Below are positions 13,929-14,599 of a stretch of 14,599 nt of DNA, piece by piece; position 1 is the first letter of the stretch, and each line of letters starts with the position of its first letter. The DNA lies in contig JAGCSS010000215.1 in assembly GCA_017964055.1 (NCBI GenBank), positions 1-14,599 on the forward strand, written 5' to 3'. The stretch comes from Lachnospiraceae bacterium. Its GTDB lineage: Bacteria; Bacillota; Clostridia; Lachnospirales; Lachnospiraceae. The translations under genes and the position numbers were made by a program. The notes beneath the pieces were generated by a model. The model was given only the letters and a program-made list of their open reading frames with translations. It searched no databases and was not told the DNA's origin.

Positions 13929-14599
13929 ATATTCTCTATCTGCCAGTCAATGGCACTCTCTCCGTGCGCTGTCAAAAACTCGTTGGCTTTGCTGAAATGC
14001 CTGCATCCGAAAAAGCCTCTGTATGCCGAAAGCGGCGAGGGATGCGCGGCTTTGAGCACCAGATGTTTGGGATTGTCGAGCATCGCGGCCTTTCTTTGAG
14101 CGGGTGAACCCCAGAGCAGAAACACCACGGGCCTGTCGATCCTGTTTACCGCAGCGATGATCGCGTCTGTCAGCTGTTCCCAGCCGTGACCCTGATGCGA
14201 GTTCGCGGCATGTTCCCTGACCGTGAGCACCGTGTTCAGCAGGAGTACTCCCTGATCAGCCCATTTCTTAAGGTACCCGTTATTCGGGGTGTAGCAGCCG
14301 AGGTCGTCCGCGAGCTCCTTATAGATATTGACCAGTGAGGGCGGCGGCGGATTCCACGGGAGTACCGAGAAACACAGCCCGTGCGCCTGATGCACCTCAT
14401 GATACGGGTCCTGTCCGAGGATCACGCATTTGACCCTCTCCAGGGGCGTATACGCCAGCGCGTTGAAAATGTCATCCGACGGCGGGAATATCACTCTTTT
14501 CGAATACTCCTCACGGACAAAATTATATAACTGTCTGTAATAGGGCTTCGCGAACTCGGGCTCGAGCACCTTCTGCCATTCTCCTGTTATCGCAGCCAA
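13925..14599 (-). CDS. ung: Uracil-DNA glycosylase, family 1
   Basis: Ung removes uracil from DNA by cleaving the N-glycosidic bond, the first step of base excision repair. The 224-residue sequence covers essentially the whole family length. GQDPYH at 62-67 has the catalytic Asp at 64, the same number as in the E. coli enzyme. PPPPSL (84-89), LLLNTVLTVREHAANSH and LLWGSPAQRK match the family, and the DNA-intercalating loop HPSPLSAYRGFFGCRHFSKAN (two parts around R194) holds the second catalytic His. The codon at the window edge is TTG followed by GCTGCGATAACAGGAGAATGG-type sequence coding AAITGEW. It may be a TTG start or one of the first codons of a gene starting just outside, so it is treated as possibly 5' partial. 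The stop overlaps the HAD start. Confidence 0.95.
   Translation of the reverse strand: MAAITGEWQKVLEPEFAKPYYRQLYNFVREEYSKRVIFPPSDDIFNALAYTPLERVKCVILGQDPYHEVHQAHGLCFSVLPWNPPPPSLVNIYKELADDLGCYTPNNGYLKKWADQGVLLLNTVLTVREHAANSHQGHGWEQLTDAIIAAVNRIDRPVVFLLWGSPAQRKAAMLDNPKHLVLKAAHPSPLSAYRGFFGCRHFSKANEFLTAHGESAIDWQIENI

Overview
The window looks like chromosomal DNA of a Gram-positive anaerobe of the Clostridia, most likely Lachnospiraceae-like. This is inferred from family resemblance, strong AGGAGG-type ribosome binding sites, GC in the mid-50s by eye, and c-di-GMP and beta-helix proteins of the kind seen in rumen and gut Clostridia. I see no tRNA, rRNA, CRISPR, insertion sequence or phage gene. Most genes are on the minus strand.

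Layout. (1) 1-129 (-): N-terminus of a membrane sensor, probably a chemoreceptor, with its own promoter. (2) 243-722 (-): rlmH, whose expected start codon is ATA behind a good GGAGG. (3) 888-923: a perfect hairpin terminator. (4) 933-2294 (-): a CNNM/CBS/CorC_HlyC membrane protein. (5) 2358-7174 (-): two unusual fusion proteins with a 35-bp gap, reading from a good promoter at 7215-7243. The first joins an ADP-ribose-pyrophosphatase-type NUDIX domain, a degenerate GGDEF, an intact EAL phosphodiesterase and a C-terminal repeat domain with eight 'IG' repeats. The second joins an SGNH (rhamnogalacturonan-acetylesterase-like) domain to an NnrD-type ADP-dependent NAD(P)H-hydrate dehydratase. (6) 7353-10386 (+): an ABC-F ATPase overlapping a family 2 glycosyltransferase by 38 nt, from a divergent promoter. 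(7) 10395-10421: a bidirectional terminator between convergent units. (8) 10429-14599 (-): read in transcription order, ung, a HAD phosphatase split by an in-frame TAG, a chorismate-synthase homologue lacking the canonical catalytic motifs, a two-TM protein with a long charged linker, and an 86-aa protein. The first three are tightly packed: a 4-nt ATGA overlap, then a 1-nt gap.

How it fits together. The ung cluster looks like housekeeping DNA repair plus proteins of unclear role. The 2358-7174 unit is the best candidate for an undescribed system: a NUDIX enzyme typical of ADP-ribose or nucleotide-sugar cleavage is physically joined to a c-di-GMP phosphodiesterase and co-transcribed with an NADH-hydrate repair enzyme, which suggests, without proving it, a link between nucleotide damage or turnover and c-di-GMP signalling. 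All functional statements are from reading motifs; no database search was possible.
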